64,000 nucleotides of DNA. Source: CAVYUC01 sp963783085 (lineage in GTDB: Bacteria > Bacteroidota > Bacteroidia > Bacteroidales > Prolixibacteraceae). Both the position numbers and the translations under genes were made by a program. This document shows, piece by piece, positions 26,994 to 35,953 of this stretch. The stretch spans positions 434,001 to 498,000 of the forward strand of contig CAWAMJ010000008.1 in assembly GCA_963783085.1 (NCBI GenBank), read 5' to 3'. The notes below the pieces were generated by a model, which worked only from the letters and a program-made list of their open reading frames with translations, was not told the origin of the DNA and ran no database searches. The number at the start of each line of letters is the position of its first letter. Position 1 is the first letter of the stretch.

Positions 26994-29453
26994 ATGACTA
27001 AAATTAGATTTTTTATCCTGCTTTATTTTTGTATTTCCCTGAATAACCTGGCGCTCGCACAAAGCAATAACGCCACTTTAAAAGGAGTGATAGAAGACAA
27101 AAAGGGAAATCCTCTTGACATGGTCAACATTGGATTAAAAGATTATCCAATTGGCACAAGTTCAAATCGAGAGGGTGAATTCCTGCTCCGGATACCTGCC
27201 AACAAAAGCCTTATCATCATTTTTTCATCGCTTGGTTATGCCACGGTTATTGATACCATTCTGGCAAAACCCGAGGAAAATGTTTTCAGAAATATTATTA
27301 TGCCGGCCACCGATTTACAACTTGCCGAAGTTGTGGTATCCGAGCAGCGGCGAAGTGGCGGCAACATCACGCGCATCGATCCGAAATACATAAGCGTGCT
27401 TCCGGATGCAGCAACCGGCGCAGTTGAAGCGCTTATAAAAACGTTGCCCGGAGTTTCAACAAACAACGAATTAAGCTCGCAATATACGGTCCGCGGTGGC
27501 AACTTTGATGAAAACCTGGTTTATGTAAACGACATTGAAATTTACCGCCCGTTTTTAATCCGCGCAGGTCAGCAGGAAGGTTTGAGTTTTATCAACAGCG
27601 ACATGGTTTCAACTATCGAATTTTCGGCCGGTGGATTCAATGCAAAGTATGGCGATAAAATGTCTTCGGTTTTGGATATTAAATACCGCAAACCAAGCGA
27701 TTTCAGAGGTTCAGCGTCTGTTAGTTTATTAGGTGCAACTGCTCATTTTGAAGATGTTGCCTTAAAAGGACGACTTTCCCATATTTCCGGAATCCGATAT
27801 AAAACAAATCGTTACATGCTGGGCAGCCTCGACGAAAAAGGCGAATATGACCCGCAGTTTCTCGACTTTCAAACGTACATTACTTACCGGTTTTCAGAAA
27901 AATTCAATATTTCATTTCTGGGAAATGTTGCCCAAAACCAGTATGAATTCATCCCTCAAACCCGCCAGACAACCTTTGGTACCTGGGAAACACCGCTAAA
28001 TACGACCATTTATTTTGAAGGTCGGGAGGTAGATGATTTTAAAACCTACCTTGGCGCACTTTCAGCTAATTTTCATCCGAATCCAAATCTGAATTTAAAA
28101 CTGATTGCCTCAGCTTATCATGCAACCGAAGAGGAAACCTATGATATTTTAGGTCAGTACTATTTGAATGAACTGGAGCGGAATATGGCGTCGAAAGAAT
28201 TTGGAGACAGCGTTCTGAACCTGGGCGTGGGCGCATTTCTTAATCATGCCCGCAACTACCTCAATGCTACGGTTTACAGTTTTTCGCACCGGGGCGCATT
28301 CAATTCCGAAAACCATTTGGTCAACTGGGGTATCAAATTTCAGCACGAACAAATTGATAATAAAATTAACGAGTGGGTTTACCGCGATTCCACGGGTTAT
28401 TCCATTCCTTATTCCGATAAGGAAGTGAGGTTGTATTATACAATGAACAGCCAAAACGATTTGAGTTCCAACCGTTTTACCGGATTTGTGCAGGATACTT
28501 ACAGCGTTCCGGTCAGCAGTGGCAACATGTATTTTACAGGAGGTGTGCGTTTCAATTACTGGGATTTTAACCGCGAATTTTTAATCAGTCCCAGGGCTTC
28601 GCTGAGTTATTACCCGGAGTGGGAAAATAAGATTTCGTTTAGTTTATCGGGAGGAATATATTACCAGTCGCCGTTTTTTAAGGAATTAATTGCCCGCGAT
28701 GGTTCCATTGTTGCCAATCAGAAAGCACAGCGTTCGTACCAGGTAGTTGCCGGCGCCGATTATGTTTTCACCGCCTGGGATCGTCCGTTCCGTTTCACAA
28801 CCGAAGCGTATTATAAGTACATGGATCGTTTAATTCCTTATCAGATTGACAATGTGCGGATTCGTTATCTTGCAAACCAGCAGGCAATTGGATACGCAAC
28901 CGGTCTCGATATGAAAATCAACGGCGAATTTGTTAGCGGTGTTCAATCGTGGGCAAGTTTGTCGTTTATGAAAACAGAAGAAGATATTTTTGGCGACGAT
29001 CACTGGACAACCGACAGGGAGGGCAATGAAATTTGGGTTGAACAAGGTTACATCCCCCGCCCCACCGACCAGTGGATGAATTTCAGCCTGTTCTTTCAGG
29101 ACTACCTGCCGGGAAATCCATCGTACAAAATGCAGCTTTCCGGTTTTTACGGAGCGCGGCTTCCCACCGGTCCTCCGAATTCAGAACGTTACCTCGATGT
29201 CTTCAGAATGCCCTCCTACCGGCGCATCGACCTCGGTTTTTCCAAAGTTCTTATCAGTGCAGCCAATCCGGTAAACAGAGACTTTTTCCGGCACATTAAT
29301 GATATGTGGCTCAGCCTCGAAATTTTTAATTTACTGAATATCAACAACACCATTTCCTATTTCTGGGTTTCCAGCATTTATGGCGACCAGTTTGCCGTAC
29401 CCAATTACCTTACCAGCCGGAAAATAAACCTGAAATTAACAGTGAAATTCTAA
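26994..29453 (+). CDS. TonB-dependent receptor with carboxypeptidase-like N-domain
   Basis: An 819-residue outer-membrane receptor. Order: Sec signal (TKIRFFILLYFCISLNNLAL), carboxypeptidase-regulatory-like domain (ATLKGVIEDKKGNPLDMVNI), TonB plug (GAVEALIKTLPGVSTNNELS, then SQYTVRGGNFDENLVYVND) and barrel ending KINLKLTVKF. It lacks the SusC hallmark VIDG and is shorter than SusC, so it belongs to the general iron/cofactor or peptide type. No SusD adjoins it. The start is the internal ATG at 26994. It follows directly after the REP array, probably under its own promoter. Substrate unknown. Confidence 0.9.
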   Translation: MTKIRFFILLYFCISLNNLALAQSNNATLKGVIEDKKGNPLDMVNIGLKDYPIGTSSNREGEFLLRIPANKSLIIIFSSLGYATVIDTILAKPEENVFRNIIMPATDLQLAEVVVSEQRRSGGNITRIDPKYISVLPDAATGAVEALIKTLPGVSTNNELSSQYTVRGGNFDENLVYVNDIEIYRPFLIRAGQQEGLSFINSDMVSTIEFSAGGFNAKYGDKMSSVLDIKYRKPSDFRGSASVSLLGATAHFEDVALKGRLSHISGIRYKTNRYMLGSLDEKGEYDPQFLDFQTYITYRFSEKFNISFLGNVAQNQYEFIPQTRQTTFGTWETPLNTTIYFEGREVDDFKTYLGALSANFHPNPNLNLKLIASAYHATEEETYDILGQYYLNELERNMASKEFGDSVLNLGVGAFLNHARNYLNATVYSFSHRGAFNSENHLVNWGIKFQHEQIDNKINEWVYRDSTGYSIPYSDKEVRLYYTMNSQNDLSSNRFTGFVQDTYSVPVSSGNMYFTGGVRFNYWDFNREFLISPRASLSYYPEWENKISFSLSGGIYYQSPFFKELIARDGSIVANQKAQRSYQVVAGADYVFTAWDRPFRFTTEAYYKYMDRLIPYQIDNVRIRYLANQQAIGYATGLDMKINGEFVSGVQSWASLSFMKTEEDIFGDDHWTTDREGNEIWVEQGYIPRPTDQWMNFSLFFQDYLPGNPSYKMQLSGFYGARLPTGPPNSERYLDVFRMPSYRRIDLGFSKVLISAANPVNRDFFRHINDMWLSLEIFNLLNINNTISYFWVSSIYGDQFAVPNYLTSRKINLKLTVKF

Positions 29454-29460
29454 GCTGAAA

Positions 29461-29505
29461 TTTTATGTATTGAGAATACATAAAAGTTTGTATCCTCAAT
29501 ACAAA
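29461..29505 (+). terminator. Paired AT-rich hairpins after the TonB receptor gene
   Basis: Two adjacent hairpins: TTTTATGTATT/AATACATAAAA (29461-29471 with 29475-29485) and TTTGTAT/ATACAAA (29487-29493 with 29499-29505). The segment TGTATTGAG (29466-29474) can instead pair with CTCAATACA, so two exclusive structures are possible. Likely a transcription end, though no long U-run follows. Confidence 0.45.
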
Positions 29506-29542
29506 TTATGACATTTGATTCAATTTTAAATGATTAGAATGA

Positions 29543-29955
29543 TTTCAAAAGTACATACAACTATTTTCGTATTCCATAAAAAAACAACAAATTAATCCGA
29601 AAAAAGCATTTTGGGTAGACACTGCTCTTGCCAAAGCCAATAGTTTATCATTCAGCGAAGACAAAGGACGGAGATTGGAAAATGTAGTATACGACAAATT
29701 ACGAAGAATCGGGAATGAATTGTTTTATTTTAAAAAAGACAATAGCGAATGTGATTTTTTAGTAAAACAAAATGAACAAATCATTACAGCTGTGCAAGTT
29801 TGCTGGGAATTAAACAAGGAAAATAAAAAGAGAGAAATTCAGGGTTAAAAAATGCAATTTCGGAAACCAAACCAAGGGAAGGTTATATTATTACTTATAA
29901 TCAGGAAGACGAAATGGAAGGAATCAAACTTATTCCTGTTTGGAAATGGATTTAA
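29543..29955 (+). pseudogene. Remnant of a DUF4143-type AAA ATPase (5' deleted, frameshifted)
   Basis: The frame from 29543 reads FSYSIKKQQINPKKAFWVD, then SFSEDKGRRLENVVYDKLRR, ECDFLVKQNE and VQVCWELNKENKKREIQG. This matches the C-terminal DUF4143 part of bacterial AAA ATPases of the ATP-binding protein family. At about 29845 a TAA interrupts; one inserted base restores the frame, which continues as LKNAISETKPREGYIITYNQ to IPVWKWI and a natural stop at 29955. The whole ATPase domain is missing upstream. It is therefore a dead fragment, not an operon partner of PhzF. The remaining bases of the 29454-29972 gap hold only the hairpins. Confidence 0.8.
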
Positions 29956-29972
29956 AACAACAAAATATAAAT

Positions 29973-30755
29973 ATGAAACTTACAATTTATCAGGCCGATG
30001 CATTTGCGGAAGAAGTTTTTGCCGGAAATCCGGCGGCAGTTGTTCTGCTTGAAAGCTGGCTCCCTGATAGTGTGATGCAAAAAATAGCCATCGAAAACAA
30101 CCTTTCGGAAACTGCTTTTTTTATTTCGGAAGGTGATGGATTTCACATTCGCTGGTTTACACCGGCTTCCGAAGTAAATTTATGTGGCCACGCCACGCTG
30201 GCTACCGCACATGTTCTTTTCAATCATTTAAATTTTAAAGGCGGTGAGATTGTTTTTCAGTCGCGAAGCGGCATCCTAAAAGTGAAAAAACAGGACGGAT
30301 TGATTGTCCTCGACTTCCCGACTTCGCCGCTAACGGAAATTCGTTTTCCCGGGAACATCGAAAAAGCCTGTGGAAAACTTCCTGTAAAATGCATTCAAGG
30401 CCGCGAAGATTTGATGCTGGTTTTTGAATCGGAAAACGACATTAAAAACCTGATACCCGACTTGGAATTTATGAAAACTCTGGATGCACGGGGTGTAATC
30501 GCTACGGCAAAGTCAGAAGAGTTCGATTTTGTTTCCCGCTTTTTTGCTCCGCTCGAAGGGATTAACGAAGATCCAGTTACCGGTTCTGCACACACCGTTC
30601 TCATTCCCTACTGGAAAGAAATTCTGGGTAAAACCGAAATGACTGCTAAACAAATTTCAGCACGCGGCGGAATTTTACATTGCAAATTTGCCGGTGACCG
30701 TGTCGAAATCGGAGGAAAAGCAATTACTTATTTGATGGGTGAAATTGAAATCTAG
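29973..30755 (+). CDS. PhzF-family isomerase-like protein
   Basis: A 260-residue protein with the duplicated diaminopimelate-epimerase fold of the PhzF family. The catalytic Glu is in NNLSETAFFI (about residue 45). Family blocks FAGNPAAVVLL, WFTPASEVNLCGHATLATAH and EDPVTGSAHTVLIPYW are all present. The start at 29973 (MKLTIYQADAFAEEVFAG) is the usual PhzF N-terminus; an earlier frame start lies inside the DUF4143 remnant. Outside phenazine producers these proteins have mostly unknown isomerase activities, and no phenazine genes are nearby. Cytoplasmic. Expressed alone, with a terminator-like hairpin downstream. Confidence 0.92.
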   Translation: MKLTIYQADAFAEEVFAGNPAAVVLLESWLPDSVMQKIAIENNLSETAFFISEGDGFHIRWFTPASEVNLCGHATLATAHVLFNHLNFKGGEIVFQSRSGILKVKKQDGLIVLDFPTSPLTEIRFPGNIEKACGKLPVKCIQGREDLMLVFESENDIKNLIPDLEFMKTLDARGVIATAKSEEFDFVSRFFAPLEGINEDPVTGSAHTVLIPYWKEILGKTEMTAKQISARGGILHCKFAGDRVEIGGKAITYLMGEIEI

Positions 30756-30911
30756 CCGTGAATGGTAAGAAATTACACCTTACAAATCTTCCTGGTTTTC
30801 TCGGTTCAGTTTAATCTTTTGTGGAGCGAAAGCCGTTGGATTCGTCATGCCTCCTCAAACAGCCGTAATTTTGTAACACCAACATCATTTGCTTTCCGGC
30901 TCACCGCCCGA

Positions 30912-30959
30912 GGCCACGCTTCGATTCTGCGGACGGGGGGGTCGGGAGTGGCCTTTTTT
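30912..30959 (+). terminator. Terminator-like hairpin downstream of phzF
   Basis: GGCCAC (30912-30917) pairs with GTGGCC (30948-30953), directly followed by six T. The loop is long and includes seven consecutive G. TTCGATTC (30920-30927) can alternatively pair with GAATCGAA (30971-30978). It lies ~155 bp after the phzF stop, which is far for a terminator. Confidence 0.4.
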
Positions 30960-31036
30960 AACCAGGCCCGGAATCGAAATAAAACATTAATGAGAAAGGG
31001 AAGGAAAGTATAAGGCCTTTAAATTCAACCTCCTTA

Positions 31037-31099
31037 ACGATGTCAGGCGGGCGCTGACAAGTTTATGCTTCGTTGGTTTTTCCCGGAACCTGACATCGT
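31037..31099. repeat. Inverted repeat ACGATGTCAGG
   Basis: A perfect 11-bp inverted pair, ACGATGTCAGG (31037-31047) and CCTGACATCGT (31089-31099), with a 41-base loop that includes GCGCTGACAAG. It could be the ends of a small mobile element or a structured RNA. No gene is inside. Confidence 0.5.
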
Positions 31100-31366
31100 C
31101 GTAAGACATATCAGTGTTAACTGAATATTAGATTTTAGAACAATTTTGATGCTCCCGGGAGTTGACTTCTGCAATCTAAAATCGTTAATCGATGTTCTTC
31201 AATCAAGTAGAAAAATCCAATGCACGTTAAACACATACCAAGGCAAAGATGAAGGCCTCCGGCAGAATATTGTAGAGATGGGAATTTTCAATCTTTTCAT
31301 CTGGCAATCAATTTTATTTCTCCACAACGTTTTAATGTGAGCCGTTTTCTCCTCCATCTGCATAAA

Positions 31367-31491
31367 TCCGTGCAATCTGTGGCAAAGAAAATAGCCACAA
31401 ATGGCACGAATAAACACGAATAACCTCAACTTATTATTCTTTACTTATCCTCTCTTATCTGTGCAATCTGTGGCAAAGAAGACAGCCACGA
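31367..31491. repeat. Two copies of a GTGCAATCTGTGGCAAAGAA repeat
   Basis: The 20-mer GTGCAATCTGTGGCAAAGAA occurs near 31368 and again near 31462, each followed by a variant of AATAGCCAC/GACAGCCAC. A third weaker version (GTGTAATGCGTGGCAA) is at about 31528. Such degenerate intergenic sequences are widespread in Bacteroidota; no function is known to me. Confidence 0.5.
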
Positions 31492-31543
31492 ATTATTTCA
31501 ATTTATAAAACTTCCGCTACTATTTGTGTAATGCGTGGCAATT

Positions 31544-32791
31544 TTAAACCGCCGCAATATCATAAACCATTAGTGCATTTCCGTGCCGGACGAACAGCTT
31601 TTTATTGGCAATTACCGGATGCGCCCAGTGTTCATTGGTTCCCAGCGGAACTTTAAACCGGCTGATGACTTCAAACTTTTCGGGGTTGGCTTCCATCAGC
31701 GCCATTTCGCCGTCGCGTTCAGCATAACCATAAAACATGCTGTCGGCATAAATGACAGGACCGCCGCCAAAATCTTTATTTCTCACAATCGTTTCGCCGG
31801 TGTTCCAGCTAAGAACCTCCCAATTATTTCGAAGATAAGATGCCCCGTAAATACAGGTATCAATTTGAATAATTCCACCCATAAAACTTCGCAATTTTAA
31901 ATTCCGCCAAACCACTTCTGCTTTTTTGCCATCTTCCGACAATTGAATTTGTATCATTCCGGAATTTTCTTTTTTATCCGGAGTGGCCATTACAATTTTG
32001 CCATTGGCATAAACGGGTGTGTTGGCATGAATTTTATTGCCCTGCGTATGTTCAATCCGCCAGTACATTTCACCGGTGCCGGCATCAATTCCCATGATCG
32101 ATTCTGAGGTTGTGGCCACCACCAGCTGCTGACCATGGTGGTTAACCAAAATCGGCGAATTGTAGGTTGCCTGTTCTCCGTTGCCTTTTGAAGCCCAAAC
32201 CAAATCACCGGTAAACCTGTTCAATTTCACCACGTTATTCTCTTTGCCACCCGGAACACAAAACAAATTATCGCCATCAATTAATATCGATTCAGCATAA
32301 CCAAACTGAATCACCGAATCTACGCCCAAATCCTTTATAAAATCGACCGACCACACCAGTTCGCCATTATCTGCGTTCAGGCAATAAAGCGCTCCCATTC
32401 CACTTTCAATGTAAATCAAATCATTAACAACTGTAGGCGTAGAGCGAGTTCCGTGAAACATCACCGCATATTCTTTTCCATAGCGCTTCTGCCACAACAG
32501 GTTTCCCTGCAAATCGAATGTGTATAATGTTCCTACAGACGAAACGGTGTCGTTCATACCTGTCGCATAAACTTTATCGTTTGCCACGGCCACTGAGCTG
32601 TGACCATATCCCAGTCCTTCATACGACCAAAGCATCTGCGGCCCTTTTTCCGGCCACTTTTTCAACAAGTCTGTTTCATCGTAAATTCCATCGCGATTGG
32701 GCCCGCGCCATTGCGAAAACTGCTTTTCCTTTTTTGTACAAGCTGAAAAAATGAGAACACTCAAAATTGAAATTATAAACATTCTGGTCAT
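31544..32791 (-). CDS. PQQ-like beta-propeller lipoprotein
   Basis: A 415-residue exported protein with BamB/PQQ-like beta-propeller repeats. Signal and lipobox: RMFIISILSVLIFSACTKK. Characteristic repeats include FSQWRGPNRDGIYDE near the N-terminus, ALYCLNADNGELVWSVDF, VVKLNRFTGDLVWASKGNG and IMGIDAGTGEMYWRIEH. The opening WRGPNRDG is typical of the PQQ-binding-like group of Planctomycetes and Bacteroidota, not of true BamB. No dehydrogenase active-site motif is visible, so it is probably a binding or scaffold protein in the periplasm. It is divergent from the methyltransferase gene at 32870 and stands alone. Confidence 0.85.
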   Translation of the reverse strand: MTRMFIISILSVLIFSACTKKEKQFSQWRGPNRDGIYDETDLLKKWPEKGPQMLWSYEGLGYGHSSVAVANDKVYATGMNDTVSSVGTLYTFDLQGNLLWQKRYGKEYAVMFHGTRSTPTVVNDLIYIESGMGALYCLNADNGELVWSVDFIKDLGVDSVIQFGYAESILIDGDNLFCVPGGKENNVVKLNRFTGDLVWASKGNGEQATYNSPILVNHHGQQLVVATTSESIMGIDAGTGEMYWRIEHTQGNKIHANTPVYANGKIVMATPDKKENSGMIQIQLSEDGKKAEVVWRNLKLRSFMGGIIQIDTCIYGASYLRNNWEVLSWNTGETIVRNKDFGGGPVIYADSMFYGYAERDGEMALMEANPEKFEVISRFKVPLGTNEHWAHPVIANKKLFVRHGNALMVYDIAAV

Positions 32792-32869
32792 ATCGCACCG
32801 GGTTTTATTTGATTTATGAATCGCTAAATTTAGAGAATATAAGTATTACCTTCGCCGAAAAAGTTACAC

Positions 32870-33577
32870 ATGCACGATCCGATTGGGCAGGCTATTAAAG
32901 ATTATTTCGAATGCGGAGCTGCTCCAGATATTTATATAAACACAAATTATACAGAAGGCGAAATTATTCCGCCATCGTGGTTTTTCAGAGATAAAGAGGA
33001 ATTGCCCGAAATTGAAAAGGCAGCCCTGGAAAACTGCTGTGGAAAAATTCTGGATGTTGGCGCAGGCGCGGGTAGCCATGCGTTGATTCTACAGGAAAAC
33101 GGATTGGATGTGGTTGCGCTTGAAAAATCGGAGCTTGCTGCCGGAGTCATGCAAAAAAGAGGCGTCAAAAAAGTGGTATGCAACGACCTCTATAATTTCC
33201 AAAATAAAAGATTTGATACCATTCTGGTGTTAATGAATGGTACCGGACTTGGCGAAACGTTGGAAGGATTGAAAAAAATGCTGCTCCACCTTAAAAACCT
33301 GCTTGCGGAAAACGGGCAGATTTTAATCGATTCCTCCGATATTCAATATCTCTTTGAAGAAGACGACGGTTCAGTCTGGGTAGATTTGACCAATGAAAAA
33401 TATTACGGCGAAATGGAATACGAAGTGCGTTATAAAAACCTGGAAACTACTTTTAAATGGCTTTTCACCGACTTTGAAACGTTGAAAACTACGGCTGCGA
33501 AAGCAGGTCTCATTTGTTCGGTAATTCTTTCCGGCGAAAATTTCGATTACCTTGCGCGGCTCACCCGGCAGGACTAA
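32870..33577 (+). CDS. Class I SAM-dependent methyltransferase
   Basis: A 235-residue Rossmann-fold methyltransferase. Motif I is KILDVGAGAGSHALILQ (about residues 59-75), the acidic ribose-binding position follows in LDVVALEKSELA, and FDTILVLMNGTGLGETLEGL is motif IV. No signal peptide; cytoplasmic. The substrate cannot be read from the sequence; the C-terminal half lacks features of RNA or ubiquinone methyltransferases. It is a single-gene unit divergent from the beta-propeller lipoprotein, with only ~80 bp for both promoters. Confidence 0.88.
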   Translation: MHDPIGQAIKDYFECGAAPDIYINTNYTEGEIIPPSWFFRDKEELPEIEKAALENCCGKILDVGAGAGSHALILQENGLDVVALEKSELAAGVMQKRGVKKVVCNDLYNFQNKRFDTILVLMNGTGLGETLEGLKKMLLHLKNLLAENGQILIDSSDIQYLFEEDDGSVWVDLTNEKYYGEMEYEVRYKNLETTFKWLFTDFETLKTTAAKAGLICSVILSGENFDYLARLTRQD

Positions 33578-33748
33578 TTTACGATTTCCTCTCCTGACGA
33601 AACTTTGTAAAAACGAATTTTGCAGAAAATAACAGGTTGTTCGCAGAGCACATCGTGTAGTTCACCGATAATATTTCGCTGTTTTTACTGAAATATATAA
33701 TTTGTCGGGAATTTTGATTCGCACATCAACAGAAAACAAAGACAGTCT

Positions 33749-33985
33749 ATGAAAGCAATTATCCTTATTTCTTCTATTTTCTATATTCTGGGATTAAAAA
33801 TCGGAAATAAAATTGAATCGACTTGCGCTTCGGATTCTGAAAAAACAGTGGTCACGTCAACGGCAGTTAAAAATGAATACATAAATACCACTGATTTTAA
33901 ATGCAATGCCGTAGAAAAAACCGAAACCGATTCCATAAAAGCTGAAGAAATAAACAACAATTCCATTCCGGAAAATTTGCAATAA
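33749..33985 (+). CDS. Small exported or membrane-anchored protein
   Basis: A 78-residue frame with a hydrophobic N-terminus (KAIILISSIFYILGLKIGNK) and a polar, Thr/Asn/Glu-rich remainder. Codon use looks coding and the start follows an A-rich leader. No family recognised. Two cysteines (CASDSE and FKCNA) could form a disulfide after export. It may be a signal-anchored small protein; alternatively it is a chance frame in a 460-bp gap between a methyltransferase and the FRG-domain gene. Confidence 0.5.
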   Translation: MKAIILISSIFYILGLKIGNKIESTCASDSEKTVVTSTAVKNEYINTTDFKCNAVEKTETDSIKAEEINNNSIPENLQ

Positions 33986-34077
33986 AAGATATCAAGGCAG
34001 GGATAGAAAACGGGGAATCATAATATGGTTTCCTGTTTTTGTTTTTATTAATTTCGAAGAAAAAATCGGATAATACA

Positions 34078-34887
34078 ATGGATTTTGAGATAACTTCAAA
34101 CGACGTGGTGGTTGAAAGTTGGGAACAACTGGTAGAAGAGGTTTATCATGAAGCATGGAAGCCTCAACTGAAGCGGTTCCGCAGCGACTTTGCCTTCCGC
34201 GGACTTTCGGACTGCCGGTATGAGCTTAAAAACAGTTTTCTGCGGAATTGCGGAATTCATCCCGAACGGGAATATCATATTTTGCGGAATTTCAGAAAAT
34301 ATGCCCGGACAAGCGAACCCAATCTCACCAACACTGAATTGCGGTCGCTGGTTTTGGCACAACATCACGGTTTGCCAACGCGGCTGCTCGACTGGACTTA
34401 TTCGCCATTTATTGCGATGCATTTTGCCACTTCAAACATTAACAAATACGACATTGACGGGGTAATCTGGAAAGTTGATTTTGTACAGGTAAACCGCCAG
34501 ACACCTGAACCGCTGCAGACTTTACTCCGCCAGGAGCAGTGCAATGTTTTCACGGTTGAAATGTTGGAATCAGAGTTTCCGACATTGCAGAAACTGGACC
34601 AGATAACCGGCCCTGAAAACGTTCTGTTTTTTGAACCGCCATCGCTTGACGACCGCATTGTAAACCAATATGCACTTTTTTCAATTATGTCGAACAATAC
34701 ATCAGTACTCGATAACTGGCTGGTTGAACAACCACAAATTTTCAGAAGAATAATTATTCCGGCAAAATTAAAATGGGAAATCCGCGACAAACTCGACCAG
34801 GCAAATATAACCGAACGCGTACTTTTTCCCGGTCTCGACGGATTGGCAAACTGGCTGAAACGCCATTATTTTCCTACCAACGATTAA
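34078..34887 (+). CDS. FRG-domain protein
   Basis: A 269-residue protein with a complete FRG domain. The naming motif is FAFRGLSD (residues 38-45), followed by the conserved helix EREYHILRNFRKYAR and the block AQHHGLPTRLLDWTYSPF (94-111). The domain is named for its F/Y-R-G motif and has been noted in bacterial and phage accessory genes; its biochemical role is unclear to me. The start at 34078 is preferred over an upstream non-ATG extension. No partner gene, phage gene or toxin is adjacent, so defence is only one possibility. Confidence 0.88.
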   Translation: MDFEITSNDVVVESWEQLVEEVYHEAWKPQLKRFRSDFAFRGLSDCRYELKNSFLRNCGIHPEREYHILRNFRKYARTSEPNLTNTELRSLVLAQHHGLPTRLLDWTYSPFIAMHFATSNINKYDIDGVIWKVDFVQVNRQTPEPLQTLLRQEQCNVFTVEMLESEFPTLQKLDQITGPENVLFFEPPSLDDRIVNQYALFSIMSNNTSVLDNWLVEQPQIFRRIIIPAKLKWEIRDKLDQANITERVLFPGLDGLANWLKRHYFPTND

Positions 34888-34914
34888 TTTTAAAAATGTT
34901 GTAAAACCAATTTC

Positions 34915-34928
34915 ATACCGATTGGTAT
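34915..34928. promoter_or_regulatory. Candidate operator ATACCGATTGGTAT
   Basis: ATACC and GGTAT are separated by four bases, ~75 bp upstream of the aldo/keto reductase. ACCAAT eight bases earlier also pairs with ATTGGT. It resembles the operator candidate at 5978-5989. A GntR-type protein could bind; none is in the window. Confidence 0.3.
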
Positions 34929-35002
34929 TAATTTGCAGGAAATATGAACAATAAATAAAAAAACAAGGTTAAATAGGTATATTGCTACCAAAAACATTTG
35001 TT

Positions 35003-35926
35003 ATGGGAAAGTTGAATATGAACCGTCGGAAATTTGTTGGCGCCCTTTCTCTCGGAACCGCACATCTTTTGTTTTCAAATCCGCTTTATGCAGGCAATTC
35101 AAGAGCTTATTCTGCAAATCCGCTACAAAAAATCAAGCTTGGTAATTCCGGGCTTCAAACAACGTTGCTCGGCTTTGGCACAGGCATTCACGCCTCCAAC
35201 CGGACATCTTTTATGACGAGGCAGGAACGGAATAAAAGCCTTGATACACTTTTGTATGCCTACGACAAGGGTTTCAGAAACTTTGATTGTGCAGATACCT
35301 ATGGCACCCACGGAATGATGGCTGAAATCCTGCCGAAAATGAACCGCGATGAATTGATGATAACTTCAAAAATGTGGGTGCGCAGCGGTGGAATCCCCGA
35401 CAAGGAAAGACCTGATGCCGATGTTGTTATCGACCGTTTCAGAAAAGAATTAAACACCGATTATATCGATTTGGTGCAAATTCACTGCATGGTCGATCCA
35501 AACTGGACGGAAACGCAAAAGCGGCAAATGGATATTATGGAAAACCTGAAAGCCAAAGGAATTATCAGGGCACATGGTGTGTCGGTGCATTCGCTGGAGG
35601 CCATGAAAGATGCTTTAAAAAGTCCGTGGGTGGATGTTATCCATGTTCGTATAAATCCATACGGAATTGCCATGGACAAACCCGAGCCGGAAGAAGTGGT
35701 GGAAGTAATTCACCAGTTGCACAAATCGGGAAAGGGCATCATCGGCATGAAACTCGTTGGCGACGGTAAATTGCGCGACGACAGCGTAAAAATTGACAAG
35801 TCGCTGCGTTTTGTGCTCGGGCTCGAAAGTGTGGATATGATGATTGTTGGATTCGAAAGCGAAGAACAAATCGACAATTACACCAACCGCGTAAAAAAGG
35901 CGCTGGCTGAAATCGTACGCGGATAA
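35003..35926 (+). CDS. Exported aldo/keto reductase with Tat-like signal
   Basis: A 307-residue TIM-barrel reductase. NRRKFVGALSLGTAHLLFS is a twin-arginine signal, unusual but known for this Bacteroidota group. Tetrad residues are visible: Asp and Tyr in FDCADTYGTHG, Lys in MITSKMW and His in LVQIHCM. The NADP-binding region near IGMKLVGDGK and IVGFESEEQI is present. Substrate unknown. The ATG at 35018 directly before NRRKF is an equally good start. Export of a cofactor-dependent enzyme fits Tat. A candidate operator lies upstream. A 31-codon signal-peptide remnant follows 27 bp later. Confidence 0.85.
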   Translation: MGKLNMNRRKFVGALSLGTAHLLFSNPLYAGNSRAYSANPLQKIKLGNSGLQTTLLGFGTGIHASNRTSFMTRQERNKSLDTLLYAYDKGFRNFDCADTYGTHGMMAEILPKMNRDELMITSKMWVRSGGIPDKERPDADVVIDRFRKELNTDYIDLVQIHCMVDPNWTETQKRQMDIMENLKAKGIIRAHGVSVHSLEAMKDALKSPWVDVIHVRINPYGIAMDKPEPEEVVEVIHQLHKSGKGIIGMKLVGDGKLRDDSVKIDKSLRFVLGLESVDMMIVGFESEEQIDNYTNRVKKALAEIVRG

Positions 35927-35953
35927 AACCGGACTTCGAATTAAATATTTACC

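Larger units (their letters stand above)
30756..31543. other. Long gene-poor interval with hairpins and repeats
   Basis: The 788-bp interval has no convincing gene. It holds a GC-rich hairpin with U-run (30912-30959), a long-loop inverted repeat (31037-31099) and two copies of a 'gtgcaatctgtggcaaagaa' repeat (31367-31397 and 31461-31491). An 84-codon frame at 30762-31013 has basic composition (RLTARGHASILRTGG), overlaps the hairpin and looks like a recurring intergenic sequence rather than a protein. A 64-codon frame at 31146 has no features. Confidence 0.5.

Noticed and set aside
30762..31013. 84-codon frame RLTARGHASILRTGG type
   Set aside because: Overlaps a GC-rich hairpin with a U-run and has low-complexity basic composition; treated as intergenic sequence.
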